A stretch of 64,000 bases of DNA from an uncultured Clostridium sp. (GTDB lineage Bacteria; Bacillota_I; Bacilli_A; RF39; UBA660): assembly GCA_905199855.1 (NCBI GenBank), contig CAJKHY010000004.1, positions 4,204 to 68,203 of the forward strand, written 5' to 3'. Numbering within the stretch: position 1 is the stretch's first letter; each line of letters starts with the position of its first letter. The position numbers and the translations under genes are program-made. The notes below the pieces were generated by a model. The model worked only from the letters and a program-made list of their open reading frames with translations, did no database searches and was not told where the DNA came from. Shown piece after piece: positions 32,852 through 41,104 of this stretch.

Positions 32852-33399
32852 TTATTTTCCACCTCTATACATATTCTTTTTGTTTCTTTTTCTAAGTTTT
32901 CTAAGTTATTATTTACTATTTTATAATTATAGTCAGTATAATTATCTAAATCTATTTCACTGATATCATTTTGTTCTTGCTCTGTTAAATCGGTTTGAAA
33001 ATTAGGCCTTGTGATGTGAATTGTTATTACTTTTGAAAAATGTTTTTTTAAATGAGTGATTTCTTTTTTAAAACGAACATCACCAATTATAATAATGTTA
33101 GCATAATGAGCATAGATATTAATGTCTTCAATTAATCTATCTATTAAGAAGAATTCTTTATTCATATCAATACGAATATAATTACCTAGCTCTTGTAAAA
33201 ATGAGCGATTTTTATCACTGTCGGTAATGTTATAGTCTTTAATTTCTTTGGCATAATATTTTAAGTATTTTGCAAACGAAGTGTTAACTACTTTAAGATT
33301 ATGTTCTTGATAATATGAAGCAATTAGGTTACTTAGTGTTGTTTTGCCTTGTCTAGCTTTGCCACATATTAAAAATATTATTGGTTCAATACATTTCAT
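32839..33399 (-). CDS. Nucleotide kinase-like protein (dNMP kinase family?)
   Basis: 186 residues. P-loop CGKARQGKTT near residue 12, then LQELGNYIRIDMNKEFF, which resembles the LQxLG-R segment of phage-type deoxynucleoside monophosphate kinases, and IIIGDVRFKKEI, resembling their DVR-F-E motif. Most likely a (d)NMP kinase or related P-loop kinase in the cytosol; substrate not predictable. It has its own promoter and is coupled to the AlaRS-like gene by overlap. A dephospho-CoA kinase is a less likely alternative. Confidence 0.6.
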   Translation of the reverse strand: MKCIEPIIFLICGKARQGKTTLSNLIASYYQEHNLKVVNTSFAKYLKYYAKEIKDYNITDSDKNRSFLQELGNYIRIDMNKEFFLIDRLIEDINIYAHYANIIIIGDVRFKKEITHLKKHFSKVITIHITRPNFQTDLTEQEQNDISEIDLDNYTDYNYKIVNNNLENLEKETKRICIEVENKWKK

Positions 33400-33419
33400 A
33401 ATACCACTATCCTAATAAC

Positions 33420-33448
33420 ATTCTATCATATTTTTTTTTATTAAACAA
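33420..33448 (-). promoter_or_regulatory. Promoter of the kinase/AlaRS-like operon
   Basis: Minus strand TTGTTT, 17 bp, TAGAAT, about 20 bp before the start codon. Confidence 0.55.
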
Positions 33449-33480
33449 GAAAAACAAGCAAAATTATTGCCTATTTGCTT
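33449..33480 (-). terminator. Terminator built into the end of the coiled-coil gene
   Basis: Minus strand AAGCAAA / TTTGCTT with G and a T run after it. The 5' arm is made of the last codons of the gene at 33464. Confidence 0.65.
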
Positions 33481-33907
33481 TAGTTAGGACTTTAAAATCA
33501 CTTGTTATTTCTTCAATATATATTTCTTTATTTAATTCAATATTTTTTAATTCTAAATCAATAATTGTAATGATATCTATTTTTTCTTCGATCGAATCTA
33601 CTAATTCATGAAGTATATCATTTTCAGTAATTACTTTTTCTACAATAATTGTTTTTAATTGTTCTACTTTGAATGGTTCTCCATTTATAAAACGATATAA
33701 TGTATCAAGGTTACTGATTTTGTCTCTTAAGTTATTTATATCTACTTCAATTGATTTAATTTTATTTTTTTTGTTTCTTATAATTTGTTTATTAATCTTA
33801 TTTTTTTGTTCTATTCCAAGTCGGTATATTGCTTTATAATAAATAAGTAATCTTTCTATTTCTATTTTATATACTTCTTTATTTGTTTGAAAGTGTTTTA
33901 GTTTCAT
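33464..33907 (-). CDS. Hypothetical coiled-coil protein
   Basis: 147 residues from ATG 33907 after AAGGAATAAC. Very rich in Lys, Ile, Glu and Asn, with long heptad-like helices (about 15-75) and no signal, membrane segment or Cys. I do not recognise the family. It lies four bases after the AI-2E permease gene and shares its operon, so a cytosolic partner of that permease is possible but unsupported by motif. Confidence 0.6.
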   Translation of the reverse strand: MKLKHFQTNKEVYKIEIERLLIYYKAIYRLGIEQKNKINKQIIRNKKNKIKSIEVDINNLRDKISNLDTLYRFINGEPFKVEQLKTIIVEKVITENDILHELVDSIEEKIDIITIIDLELKNIELNKEIYIEEITSDFKVLTKANRQ

Positions 33908-33911
33908 AATG

Positions 33912-35060
33912 TTATTCCTTAATTTCAATTAATTTATATTTTTCATTTATAAAGACAAAGAGTACTTTAAATAATGAAATGATCGGAGTAGAGATAATCA
34001 TTCCTAATATGCCAAAGAAATAGCCAAATACTAATAAACCGACAATGATGATTACTGGATGTAATTTCATGGTTTTGCTCATTACAAGCGGTTGAATAAA
34101 ATTGCCTTCAATTCCTTGGATAATGATGTTTACTATTAAGACTGCAGTGCCTACTAGTGGTCCTTGGGCATATCCCACTAAAACAGCCGGAGTTGCACCG
34201 ATGTAAGGTCCAATATAAGGAATGATATTAGTAACTGCACAGAACAAAGCAAATAGTAATGGTGCTTTTAGTCCTGCAAACCAGAATCCTATGGCACAAG
34301 AGAAGAAAATAATTGATGCGTCAATAAGGGTTCCCTGTACAAAGTTTTTTAAGGTTGTATCCATTTTTGAACAAATATCATCTATTGTTTTTTGATATTT
34401 TTTTGGAATAAATGAAATAATCTTTTTAATTGAGTTATCAAAGTCAAATAATAAATATAAACCAATAATCATACCAATTACAAAACTCCATAGAGTTGAG
34501 AAAAATGTTTTAATAGTATTAACTAACATTTCAGGTAATTTTGCTGTGAAGTTAGTTACTAGAGTTTCTATTTGTTTGTAGAAATCTAATTTGGTTGAGG
34601 TTATATCAAAGTTAGGAGAAGAAAGTTTGTCAAAAATATTATCAGTGTATCCTTTTAAACTATCTAGATAACTAGGAACACTTTTAACAAATGAATTAAG
34701 TTCATCTAGTAAAATAGGGATTAGTGAAGACATGACAAGATAAACTATTACTAAGAAGACAATGTAGGTAAATATTGTTCCTAGAACACGGTTAACTCCT
34801 TTTTTGTTTAGTTTATTTACTATTGGGTTTAATAACCAGGCGACAAAAACACCTATAAAAAGTGGCGATATAACAGCTAAGATATTACTAATAAATTTAA
34901 ATATGCCCCACTCGGCTAAAACTTTAGTAGATACATACAAAACAAGAACAATTACTAGAACAAAAACTATTTTTAACATAACATTTAATATTTTAATGAT
35001 TTCGTTTAGTTTTTCGTAGTTAATTTTTTCTTTATCATCATTTTTAAAAATCTTTAACAC
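33912..35060 (-). CDS. AI-2E family transporter (PerM/YtvI type)
   Basis: 382 residues. GTG start at 35060, after GAGGTGATTAAC. Seven or eight membrane segments with the family's pattern: a pair near the N-terminus (about 22-75, including FIGVFVAWLLNPIV), a periplasmic-side helical region (100-190), and a C-terminal bundle with TNIIPYIGPYIGATPA and the glycine-rich ILGMIISTPI. Members export small molecules or act as Na+/H+ antiporters; the substrate cannot be told from sequence. First gene of an operon with the coiled-coil protein. Confidence 0.88.
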   Translation of the reverse strand: MLKIFKNDDKEKINYEKLNEIIKILNVMLKIVFVLVIVLVLYVSTKVLAEWGIFKFISNILAVISPLFIGVFVAWLLNPIVNKLNKKGVNRVLGTIFTYIVFLVIVYLVMSSLIPILLDELNSFVKSVPSYLDSLKGYTDNIFDKLSSPNFDITSTKLDFYKQIETLVTNFTAKLPEMLVNTIKTFFSTLWSFVIGMIIGLYLLFDFDNSIKKIISFIPKKYQKTIDDICSKMDTTLKNFVQGTLIDASIIFFSCAIGFWFAGLKAPLLFALFCAVTNIIPYIGPYIGATPAVLVGYAQGPLVGTAVLIVNIIIQGIEGNFIQPLVMSKTMKLHPVIIIVGLLVFGYFFGILGMIISTPIISLFKVLFVFINEKYKLIEIKE

Positions 35061-35153
35061 GTTAATCACCTCATATAATTATAATTCTATCATAGTTTTC
35101 CCTATTTTATTATAATAATTTATTATTTTTGTAAAATTTGTCATTTTTTATAG

Positions 35154-35187
35154 AAAATAAGAAGTATAGGGGTTCACTTCTTATTTT
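35154..35187 (-). terminator. Terminator overlapping the end of the large surface protein
   Basis: 12-bp stem AAAATAAGAAGT / ACTTCTTATTTT; the TGA stop lies at the loop edge. The T tail is short (TTTTCTAT), so efficiency is uncertain. Confidence 0.6.
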
Positions 35188-37948
35188 TCTTTTTATTATT
35201 TATATTATCATTGTTATTATTATTCTGTTGTTTAGTATCTTTTTTAGTTTCTTTTTCTTTTAGATTATATTTTGGTTCTTTATCATTATCTTCGAAGATT
35301 AAATATAGTAAGAAACTAATCGTGGCTATAATTAAGATGATTAGGAGTAATCTTGAATTATTGCTTGTTTCTTCTTCATTTTTGGTAATATCTTTTTTTG
35401 CTTCACTTTTTCTAGTAACATTTAGAATATAATCTTTGGTATCACCATTCTCAGCTTTTACTTTAATGATTATTTTGTTTTGTCCTACTTCTAAGTTAGA
35501 ATCTTCGATGGTCACTACTGATTTTACGTGTTCTGCGATAGCATTAATATCTAGTCTTTTTACTGAATAATCTACTTCTATGTTATATTCTAGTTTGTCT
35601 TTATCAAATTCAATATCTATGCCTTCAATAGTAAGTTCTTTTAAGTTAGTATTGTTACTTCTTCTATCTATTTTAATTACTTCAATAGTATATGTTTTAA
35701 TATTACCGTTTTCGGCAATTACTGTGATAGGAATAATTGTTTTGTTACTATTTAATTTATACTCTTTAAATCCACTGGTAGTAGCATGAATGCTTTCTAA
35801 CACGCCATTTATGTTTAGTGTATCCTCAAAATAATCAACATATAAAATGTAATTAGTGATGTCTTTATTGAATGTTTTATCTAAAGTTCCTTTATCAAAC
35901 TTAAGTTCTTTGATACTAGCATCAGTATCTAAAGGTCTAGCAATATTAATTAATACTGAATTGGTTTCTTCATTTTCTAATTCTTTGGAATTTCCATTTA
36001 AGGCCATGAGTAAGTCAGTTACTTTAATGTTTGCACTTCCCTCTTTTAATGTTTCAAAGGTAAATGTTATAAAGTTACCATCAGTACTAGTAAAATCTCC
36101 AAGATACATAAATTTTCCATAGTTATCTTCATTAATAACATTGATATTTCCTAACCAGTTATCATTGATGCTTACTGATTTGCATTTTATTAAATTATTA
36201 TTGAATGTTAGGATACCTTGAATACCATTGATAGAATTTTCTGTTAGATTTTCTATTTCTAGAGTTATTTTAAATGTATCTCCTACTCTTAAATTGTTTT
36301 TGTTACTTGTAATTTTTGTAATTATTTTGTTTTCAGTTTGATAAGTTGGCTTTTCGTAATCATTAAATGTGTCCACATTATCTTGATTTTTTAAAATATA
36401 ATAAGTCTCAGTCGCATCTAAGATATCAACTTTATTGTCTTGGTTAACATCACTAGCAAGGTAATACTCATCACCTAGAGTAGATATTTCTAGTCCAAGA
36501 GAAATCATTTCTCTTATGTCTTCTATATTTATCATACCATTTTCGCTGATAACATTACCGCGTACGATAAGGTAATATTCCCCAATGAGACTGTTATAGT
36601 TTGTTAAAACTTTCATACCTGTTTCTAAGTAGTCATCAGAACTGGCTAGTTCACCATTTTTTCTATAAACAGATATTATGGTGTTAGGAAATTTTTCTTT
36701 AAACTCACTTACTAGGACTTGGTTACTGATAAGTAAATCTTTATCAAACGTGCCATCTAATCCATAGATAATACTTATTTTATTATCTTTTACTTGGTAA
36801 TATGAATTAGCATTTAATCCATTTCTGTTGATGTTTAAATATTCATCTAAAGATAAATTATTAATTTTATCTATGTATGATTCTAGTTCTTTTTTTATTT
36901 CTTCATTGAGTGTATTTTTATCTTCTTCATTTAAAGCTTTATAATTAATTAATTTTGTTCTTAACTTATTAATATCATTTAATGTTTCTTCATCTAAGAT
37001 AAAATAGTCATTTAAATTAGTTACACTAGAGTTTTTAGAACTTATTTCGATGGTATCATTTTCTACTAAATTATCTTTACTATCATATAATTTTAGTTCA
37101 ATGTTATAATTACCATTTATTAAATTATCTATGTTTACTATGTTATTAGTTTTAATAATTTGTGTAGTTAAATGGGAATAAGTGTCTATAAGATAACCAT
37201 TTACATAAAGATTAAAATGATATGTTTCTTTTTCATTTAAATTGCCTACTTCATAATGAAATTTAATATCAATATTTGAGGCAATAGTATTATCTATTTC
37301 ATAGATGTTTTCGTTCTTATATACTTCTTCACCGCTTGGATATGTTACTTTATCAAAGATTAGTCCACTTCTAAAATTGGTAACTTCAATTTTAAAGCTA
37401 TTGTTTGTAACTTTTTGATATCCACTCATATCTAGAGCCATTAATTGTTCTTTTAATATTTCTAGTTCAATATCAGTTTTGGTATTTAAATTTTCTCCAT
37501 TCAAGGTAATATCACTTACTTTGTAGATGGATAAGTTAACTTCATATATACCATTTGCAGAAGAAATATAATCATATGGTATTATTTTGTTAATTTCTTG
37601 GTTAAGAGATAATCCTTTTTTGAAATCAACTATTTTTTTTGTTTCGTGAACATTATCTTTATCCCACTCTCCATGGAAATTAATATCTGTTTTTATTAAA
37701 TAGTTTTCACTTTCTTCAAATGAATTACCATTTAATTTAAAGTAGTAATTATCTATATTAGTACTTTGATCAAACGTGTAAGTGGTATTATTTTGTATTT
37801 CATCATATTCACCTTCTAGTGAAGTAGATGCTTTTATGGTTAAAATAGGATTCATATCGGCAAATACTTTGACTAAGGGTGCAATGTCTGAGAATAATAA
37901 AATAAATGTTAACAACAATTTTGTAAACTTATTAAAAATTTTTTTCAT
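35174..37948 (-). CDS. Large surface protein with cohesin-like, dockerin-like and cadherin-like domains
   Basis: 924 residues from ATG 37948 after AAGGAGG. Signal peptide (to about VFAD, residue 31). Beta-rich N-terminal half; dockerin-like block near 470-520 with paired calcium-loop motifs (MINIEDIREMISL; DVNQDNKVDILDA); cohesin-like domain near 545-665 (VGDTFKITLEIEN, IQGILTFNNNLIKC, FITFTFETLKEGS); two cadherin-like beta-sandwich repeats (about 670-755 and 760-840, each KELxx...YxIxV...NGxxKxYxIxV). A C-terminal membrane helix (LLLIILIIATISFLLYLIF) and Lys/Asn-rich tail anchor it. Having both cohesin-like and dockerin-like parts suggests a scaffold or adhesin. The partner is unknown. Confidence 0.8.
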   Translation of the reverse strand: MKKIFNKFTKLLLTFILLFSDIAPLVKVFADMNPILTIKASTSLEGEYDEIQNNTTYTFDQSTNIDNYYFKLNGNSFEESENYLIKTDINFHGEWDKDNVHETKKIVDFKKGLSLNQEINKIIPYDYISSANGIYEVNLSIYKVSDITLNGENLNTKTDIELEILKEQLMALDMSGYQKVTNNSFKIEVTNFRSGLIFDKVTYPSGEEVYKNENIYEIDNTIASNIDIKFHYEVGNLNEKETYHFNLYVNGYLIDTYSHLTTQIIKTNNIVNIDNLINGNYNIELKLYDSKDNLVENDTIEISSKNSSVTNLNDYFILDEETLNDINKLRTKLINYKALNEEDKNTLNEEIKKELESYIDKINNLSLDEYLNINRNGLNANSYYQVKDNKISIIYGLDGTFDKDLLISNQVLVSEFKEKFPNTIISVYRKNGELASSDDYLETGMKVLTNYNSLIGEYYLIVRGNVISENGMINIEDIREMISLGLEISTLGDEYYLASDVNQDNKVDILDATETYYILKNQDNVDTFNDYEKPTYQTENKIITKITSNKNNLRVGDTFKITLEIENLTENSINGIQGILTFNNNLIKCKSVSINDNWLGNINVINEDNYGKFMYLGDFTSTDGNFITFTFETLKEGSANIKVTDLLMALNGNSKELENEETNSVLINIARPLDTDASIKELKFDKGTLDKTFNKDITNYILYVDYFEDTLNINGVLESIHATTSGFKEYKLNSNKTIIPITVIAENGNIKTYTIEVIKIDRRSNNTNLKELTIEGIDIEFDKDKLEYNIEVDYSVKRLDINAIAEHVKSVVTIEDSNLEVGQNKIIIKVKAENGDTKDYILNVTRKSEAKKDITKNEEETSNNSRLLLIILIIATISFLLYLIFEDNDKEPKYNLKEKETKKDTKQQNNNNNDNINNKKKNKK

Positions 37949-37981
37949 TTAAACCTCCTTATATTTAATGTAAAGTTTTTT

Positions 37982-38013
37982 AGAATTGATATTTGGTTTC
38001 GTTTATCAATTCT
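37982..38013 (-). promoter_or_regulatory. Leader hairpin of the large surface protein
   Basis: Perfect 10-bp inverted repeat AGAATTGATA / TATCAATTCT around a 12-base loop, about 35 bp upstream of the start codon within the 5' UTR. It has no T run after it, so it may act on stability or translation, or bind a protein as DNA. Confidence 0.45.
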
Positions 38014-38058
38014 GTAATCATAATTAGGTGTTGTCTACACTCATGTTATGTTGTACTA

Positions 38059-38067
38059 AGTATAGCA
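38059..38067 (-). promoter_or_regulatory. Extended -10 promoter of the large surface protein
   Basis: Minus strand TGC-TATACT; the -35 region is A-rich without a match. It gives a leader of about 105 nt. Confidence 0.5.
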
Positions 38068-38118
38068 TATTATTTTGACATTTTTTTGCATTTTACACAA
38101 ATTTTACATTTTTTTGCC

Positions 38119-38197
38119 AAAAAAAAGATAGTTATTATAAACCAAACCTCGTTTCTTTGACAAAGTAGAAACGAGGTTTGGTTTAGATAACCACTAA
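38119..38197 (-). terminator. Very stable hairpin with perfect 18-bp stem
   Basis: Arms 38139-38156 and 38167-38184 (AAACCAAACCTCGTTTCT and its inverse) with a 10-base loop, extended by further pairing (GTTAT/ATAAC). Read minus, a run of eight T follows (38119-38127), as for a terminator after the decayed gene at 38268-38590. The stem is far longer than other terminators here. Confidence 0.65.
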
Positions 38198-38267
38198 GGG
38201 TTTTAACATTGTAATAATAATTTCTTTTCTTCCACTTAAATTTTGGCATTTGTTAATGGTTAAATTA

Positions 38268-38590
38268 TCATATATATTGTGTACTTCCACCATCTTTGTA
38301 TTTTACTTCTTTATTTGTATACTTATATATTTCATTTATATAAATCTTGTTATTGGTAAGTACTTCTTTTAATTTATTTTTTATTTGTTAAGATATCATC
38401 AACGCAAATAGATAGATATCTATCCTGTTCTCTTTAGCAAAGAAATATTCTTGCTTATCGCAGTGCTCTTTATAAATGGCATAACTTGATTTTCTTTTTT
38501 TATTTTTCGTGAAAAAAATTAAGGTAATTAAAATAATTAGGATAAAGGCTTATGATAAGATGATAATTGTTTTTTGGTTTTCGATTTCAT
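38268..38590 (-). pseudogene. Decayed small membrane-protein gene
   Basis: A good AGGAGG and ATG (38588-38590) begin MKSKTKK, but the frame stops after 17 codons. Shifting frame restores a membrane helix and a basic stretch (FILIILITLIFFTKNKKRKS), then YAIYKEHCDKQEYFFAKENR. Another shift continues DRYLSICVDDILTNKK, and a third gives IKNKLKEVLTNNKIYINEIY and KYKDGGSTQYI before TGA 38268. At least three frame breaks and an internal TAA. The intact product would have been a small single-pass protein; family not recognised. Confidence 0.6.
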
Positions 38591-38737
38591 AGTTCCTCCT
38601 ACTTGTATTCTACTACAAATAATAGATAAATAAACAATATGGCGTTATAATTAAAATCATTTATTTTTAACGTAAAAATCTAGGAATTATAACGGCAATA
38701 GCAAAAGCATATAATAAAATATTTGTTTAAACTATCT

Positions 38738-38756
38738 TATCCACATAACTGTGGAT
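38738..38756. promoter_or_regulatory. DnaA-box-like palindrome
   Basis: TTATCCACA, three bases, then TGTGGAT: a perfect consensus DnaA box facing a 7-of-9 match. On the plus strand it is a hairpin followed by TC and eight T, so it may simply be a terminator. Confidence 0.35.
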
Positions 38757-38786
38757 TCTTTTTTTTCTAAATTAAACATATTTTTG

Positions 38787-38815
38787 TTGACAACTTCATA
38801 ATTATTTTATATAAT
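38787..38815 (+). promoter_or_regulatory. Consensus promoter of rpsD
   Basis: TTGACA, 17 bp, TATAAT: a perfect sigma-A match, as expected for a ribosomal protein gene. Confidence 0.9.
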
Positions 38816-38821
38816 ACTTAT

Positions 38822-38959
38822 GCATTTGGCAGCGTTTCTTTAAATAAAGTAATGTGTTATGATACAAGTAATTTGTAGCTGCACAAAGGAAAGTACAAGA
38901 ATAAACACCCTACTATTATTGAAGAAATCTCTAAATAGTATTTTAAAAGGAGGAAGACT
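38822..38959 (+). promoter_or_regulatory. rpsD leader, possible S4 autoregulatory site
   Basis: About 135 nt between promoter and start codon, ending in AAAAGGAGGAAG. Contains a hairpin TACTATT / AATAGTA (38911-38940) close to the ribosome binding site. Firmicutes rpsD leaders are known to be bound by S4; a match to that specific fold was not established. Confidence 0.4.
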
Positions 38960-39565
38960 ATGGCTAGATACACAGGCCCAAATAACAAAAGAGCTCGTCG
39001 TGTTAATTTCTCTATCTTAGAAAGTGGTAAAGATATTGCTAAGAGACCTTATGGTCCTGGTCAACACGGAAAAGATAGAAAAAGAAAACCATCTAACTAT
39101 TCACTTCAACTTCAAGAAAAGCAAAAAGTTAAATTTATTTATGGTTTAACTGAAAAGCAATTCAAAAGAACTTTTGATGATGCTGGTAAGCTTAAGGGAG
39201 TTCATGGTGAAGATTTACTTAAATTATTAGAGAGTAGACTTGATAATTTAGTATATCGTATTGGTTTTGCTAGTACTAGAAGAGGTGCTAGACAATTAGT
39301 TAATCACGGACATATTACTGTTAATGGTAAGAAGGTTGATATTCCATCTTATAGAGTTCATGTTGGTGATGTAATTGGTTTAAAAGATAATTCTACAAAT
39401 CATGGCGGTGTTGAAATAGCTCTTGCTAATGCTCCAAAGAGAGTTGACTTTATTTCTTATGATGAAGCTAAGAAGCAAGGTACTTATTTAAGACATCCAG
39501 AACGTAGTGAGTTAAATGCTGATATTAACGAAGCATTAATCGTAGAATTTTATAGTAGGGTTTAG
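38960..39565 (+). CDS. rpsD: 30S ribosomal protein S4
   Basis: 201 residues, full length. Starts MARYTGPNNKRARRVNF and carries the S4 RNA-binding domain (LESRLDNLVYRIGFASTRRG, then ARQLVNHGHITVNGKKVDIP) and the conserved end IVEFYSR. Nucleates assembly of the 30S body by binding 16S rRNA and, in Bacillota, represses its own synthesis. Strong AAAAGGAGG. Stands alone, as in Bacillus. Four Cys of the zinc form are absent (Cys-minus type). Confidence 0.98.
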   Translation: MARYTGPNNKRARRVNFSILESGKDIAKRPYGPGQHGKDRKRKPSNYSLQLQEKQKVKFIYGLTEKQFKRTFDDAGKLKGVHGEDLLKLLESRLDNLVYRIGFASTRRGARQLVNHGHITVNGKKVDIPSYRVHVGDVIGLKDNSTNHGGVEIALANAPKRVDFISYDEAKKQGTYLRHPERSELNADINEALIVEFYSRV

Positions 39566-39584
39566 TAATAAGCTCTACTTTTTT

Positions 39585-39618
39585 TAAAAAAAAAAAGAAT
39601 AGATAAGGCTCTATTCTT
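39585..39618 (-). terminator. Terminator of the SASP gene
   Basis: Minus strand AAGAATAG / CTATTCTT followed by eleven T; very strong. It can also end rpsD transcripts in the other direction, though less clearly. Confidence 0.85.
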
Positions 39619-39631
39619 AATTTATTTAAGC

Positions 39632-39835
39632 TTACTTAGATTGAGTATAATTACTACCACTTAATTGATTTTGTCCTAATCTAACTAAACGTTTAGTAAT
39701 TTCTCCACCAACTGAACCATTAGCTCTTGCAGTTGTATCTGGTCCTAAGTTAACACCAAATTCGTTAGCTATTTCGTATTTCATTCTTTCGATAGCATTT
39801 TTTGCTCCTGGAACATTTAATTTACTATTGTTCAT
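39632..39835 (-). CDS. Alpha/beta-type small acid-soluble spore protein
   Basis: 67 residues from ATG 39835 after AGGAGGTG. It matches the family along its length: [18 protein letters not shown] (with the EFG germination-protease region) and the signature [19 protein letters not shown]. Alpha/beta SASPs coat forespore DNA and protect it from UV and chemicals; they are degraded to feed germination. The promoter at 39858-39886 fits forespore sigma-G. Presence of this gene strongly suggests an endospore-forming, or recently so, lineage. Confidence 0.96.
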   Translation of the reverse strand: MNNSKLNVPGAKNAIERMKYEIANEFGVNLGPDTTARANGSVGGEITKRLVRLGQNQLSGSNYTQSK

Positions 39836-39857
39836 CGTTTTTCACCTCCTACATTAA

Positions 39858-39886
39858 TAGAATGTGAAAATTTTAACAAATCATAC
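39858..39886 (-). promoter_or_regulatory. Sigma-G-like promoter of the SASP gene
   Basis: Minus strand GTATG (39882-39886), 17 bp, CATTCTA (39858-39864). Both boxes fit the forespore consensus (GHATR and CATNHTA), and no good sigma-A promoter is present. Confidence 0.7.
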
Positions 39887-39913
39887 TATATATATGTTGG
39901 TAATTTTTGCATG

Positions 39914-41095
39914 TTATAAGTCAAGTATTTCAATATGATTGTCTAATTTTATTGTTTCCATGTTATCAATGGCTTCATCAATTAATTTTTCATAGTCAAA
40001 TGTTTTTTCATATTTTAAACATTTTTCTAATTTAGGATTGATGACAGGATGTTTTGGTAAAAAAATGGTACAGCAGTCTTCATATGGTAATATCGATGTT
40101 TCATATGTTCCAATTCGTTTTGATAATTCGATTATTTCTAGTTTATCCATGCAGGCTACTGGTCTTATGATAGGATACGTAGTTACATTATTTATAACAT
40201 TCATGCTTGTTAATGTTTGGCTCGCTACTTGTCCAACACTTTCGCCATTGATAATAGCTAAGCACTTATTTTTTCTAGCAACTTTTTCACTGATTCGGTA
40301 CATCATTCTTCGCATAATGGTTATCATATAACTAGGATCTATATTTTTATATATTTCTTCTTGTATTTCAGTAAATTTTACAATATGTAATTTAATGTGT
40401 GGATGATATTCTGTTAATATTTCAACTAATTTTTTAACTTTATTTTTTGCTTGAAGACTAGTATGGGGTGGTGATTCAAAATAAATACATTCTACTTTAA
40501 TGCCTCGTTTTAAGGCTAGATATAAGGCCACGGGGGAATCAATACCACCAGATAACATGAGTAATCCTTTGCCTTGTACTCCAACAGGATAGCCTCCAAT
40601 TCCTTTTATTTCTTTACTATATAAGTATGTGTAATCGTTTCTAATTTCAATTTTTAATTCATAGTCAGGATTATGCACGGAAACGCTGATGCCATCCATA
40701 TTTTTTAAGATATGAGCACCAACTTCTTTACTTACTTCTAAACTTGTTAAAGGAAATTCTTTATAACTTCTGTTTGTTTCAATTTTAAATGTTTGAAAAT
40801 CAGTATTTTTGGCTAAAGTTAAGGCATTTTCTTTGATGCTTTCAATATTAGTATTAACTTTATAACAAATTACTATGCTATGTATACCAAATATTTTGGT
40901 TAATTTATTTATTATTAATTCAAAGTCATAATCACTTTTTGGGGTGATAAACATTCTTACTCTATTTTTTGTTATTTTACAGTCAATGCCTTTTAGGCTG
41001 TTTTTAATATTTTCATATAGGATGTTAATGAACATATTACGATTTTCTTTTTTGGTCGTTAATTCACCATATTTAATTAAGATAATTTTTTCCAT
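39914..41095 (-). CDS. thiI: tRNA 4-thiouridine sulfurtransferase ThiI
   Basis: 393 residues, the short form without a rhodanese domain, usual in Bacillota. N-terminal ferredoxin-like and THUMP domains (residues 1-165), then the PP-loop ATPase: MLSGGIDSPVALYLA, ESPPHTSLQAKNKV, GESVGQVASQTL, and the C-terminal EDCCTIFLPKHP. It transfers sulfur to U8 of tRNA (and may feed thiamine synthesis), needing a NifS-type partner not seen here. Nine bases after the glycosyltransferase gene; GAGG before ATG 41095. Confidence 0.95.
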   Translation of the reverse strand: MEKIILIKYGELTTKKENRNMFINILYENIKNSLKGIDCKITKNRVRMFITPKSDYDFELIINKLTKIFGIHSIVICYKVNTNIESIKENALTLAKNTDFQTFKIETNRSYKEFPLTSLEVSKEVGAHILKNMDGISVSVHNPDYELKIEIRNDYTYLYSKEIKGIGGYPVGVQGKGLLMLSGGIDSPVALYLALKRGIKVECIYFESPPHTSLQAKNKVKKLVEILTEYHPHIKLHIVKFTEIQEEIYKNIDPSYMITIMRRMMYRISEKVARKNKCLAIINGESVGQVASQTLTSMNVINNVTTYPIIRPVACMDKLEIIELSKRIGTYETSILPYEDCCTIFLPKHPVINPKLEKCLKYEKTFDYEKLIDEAIDNMETIKLDNHIEILDL

Positions 41096-41104
41096 GTTAA
41101 AACC

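Noticed and set aside
38690..38960. Replication origin near the DnaA box
   Set aside because: Only one perfect DnaA box and one partial one, with no cluster, no dnaA or dnaN nearby and a simple terminator explanation.
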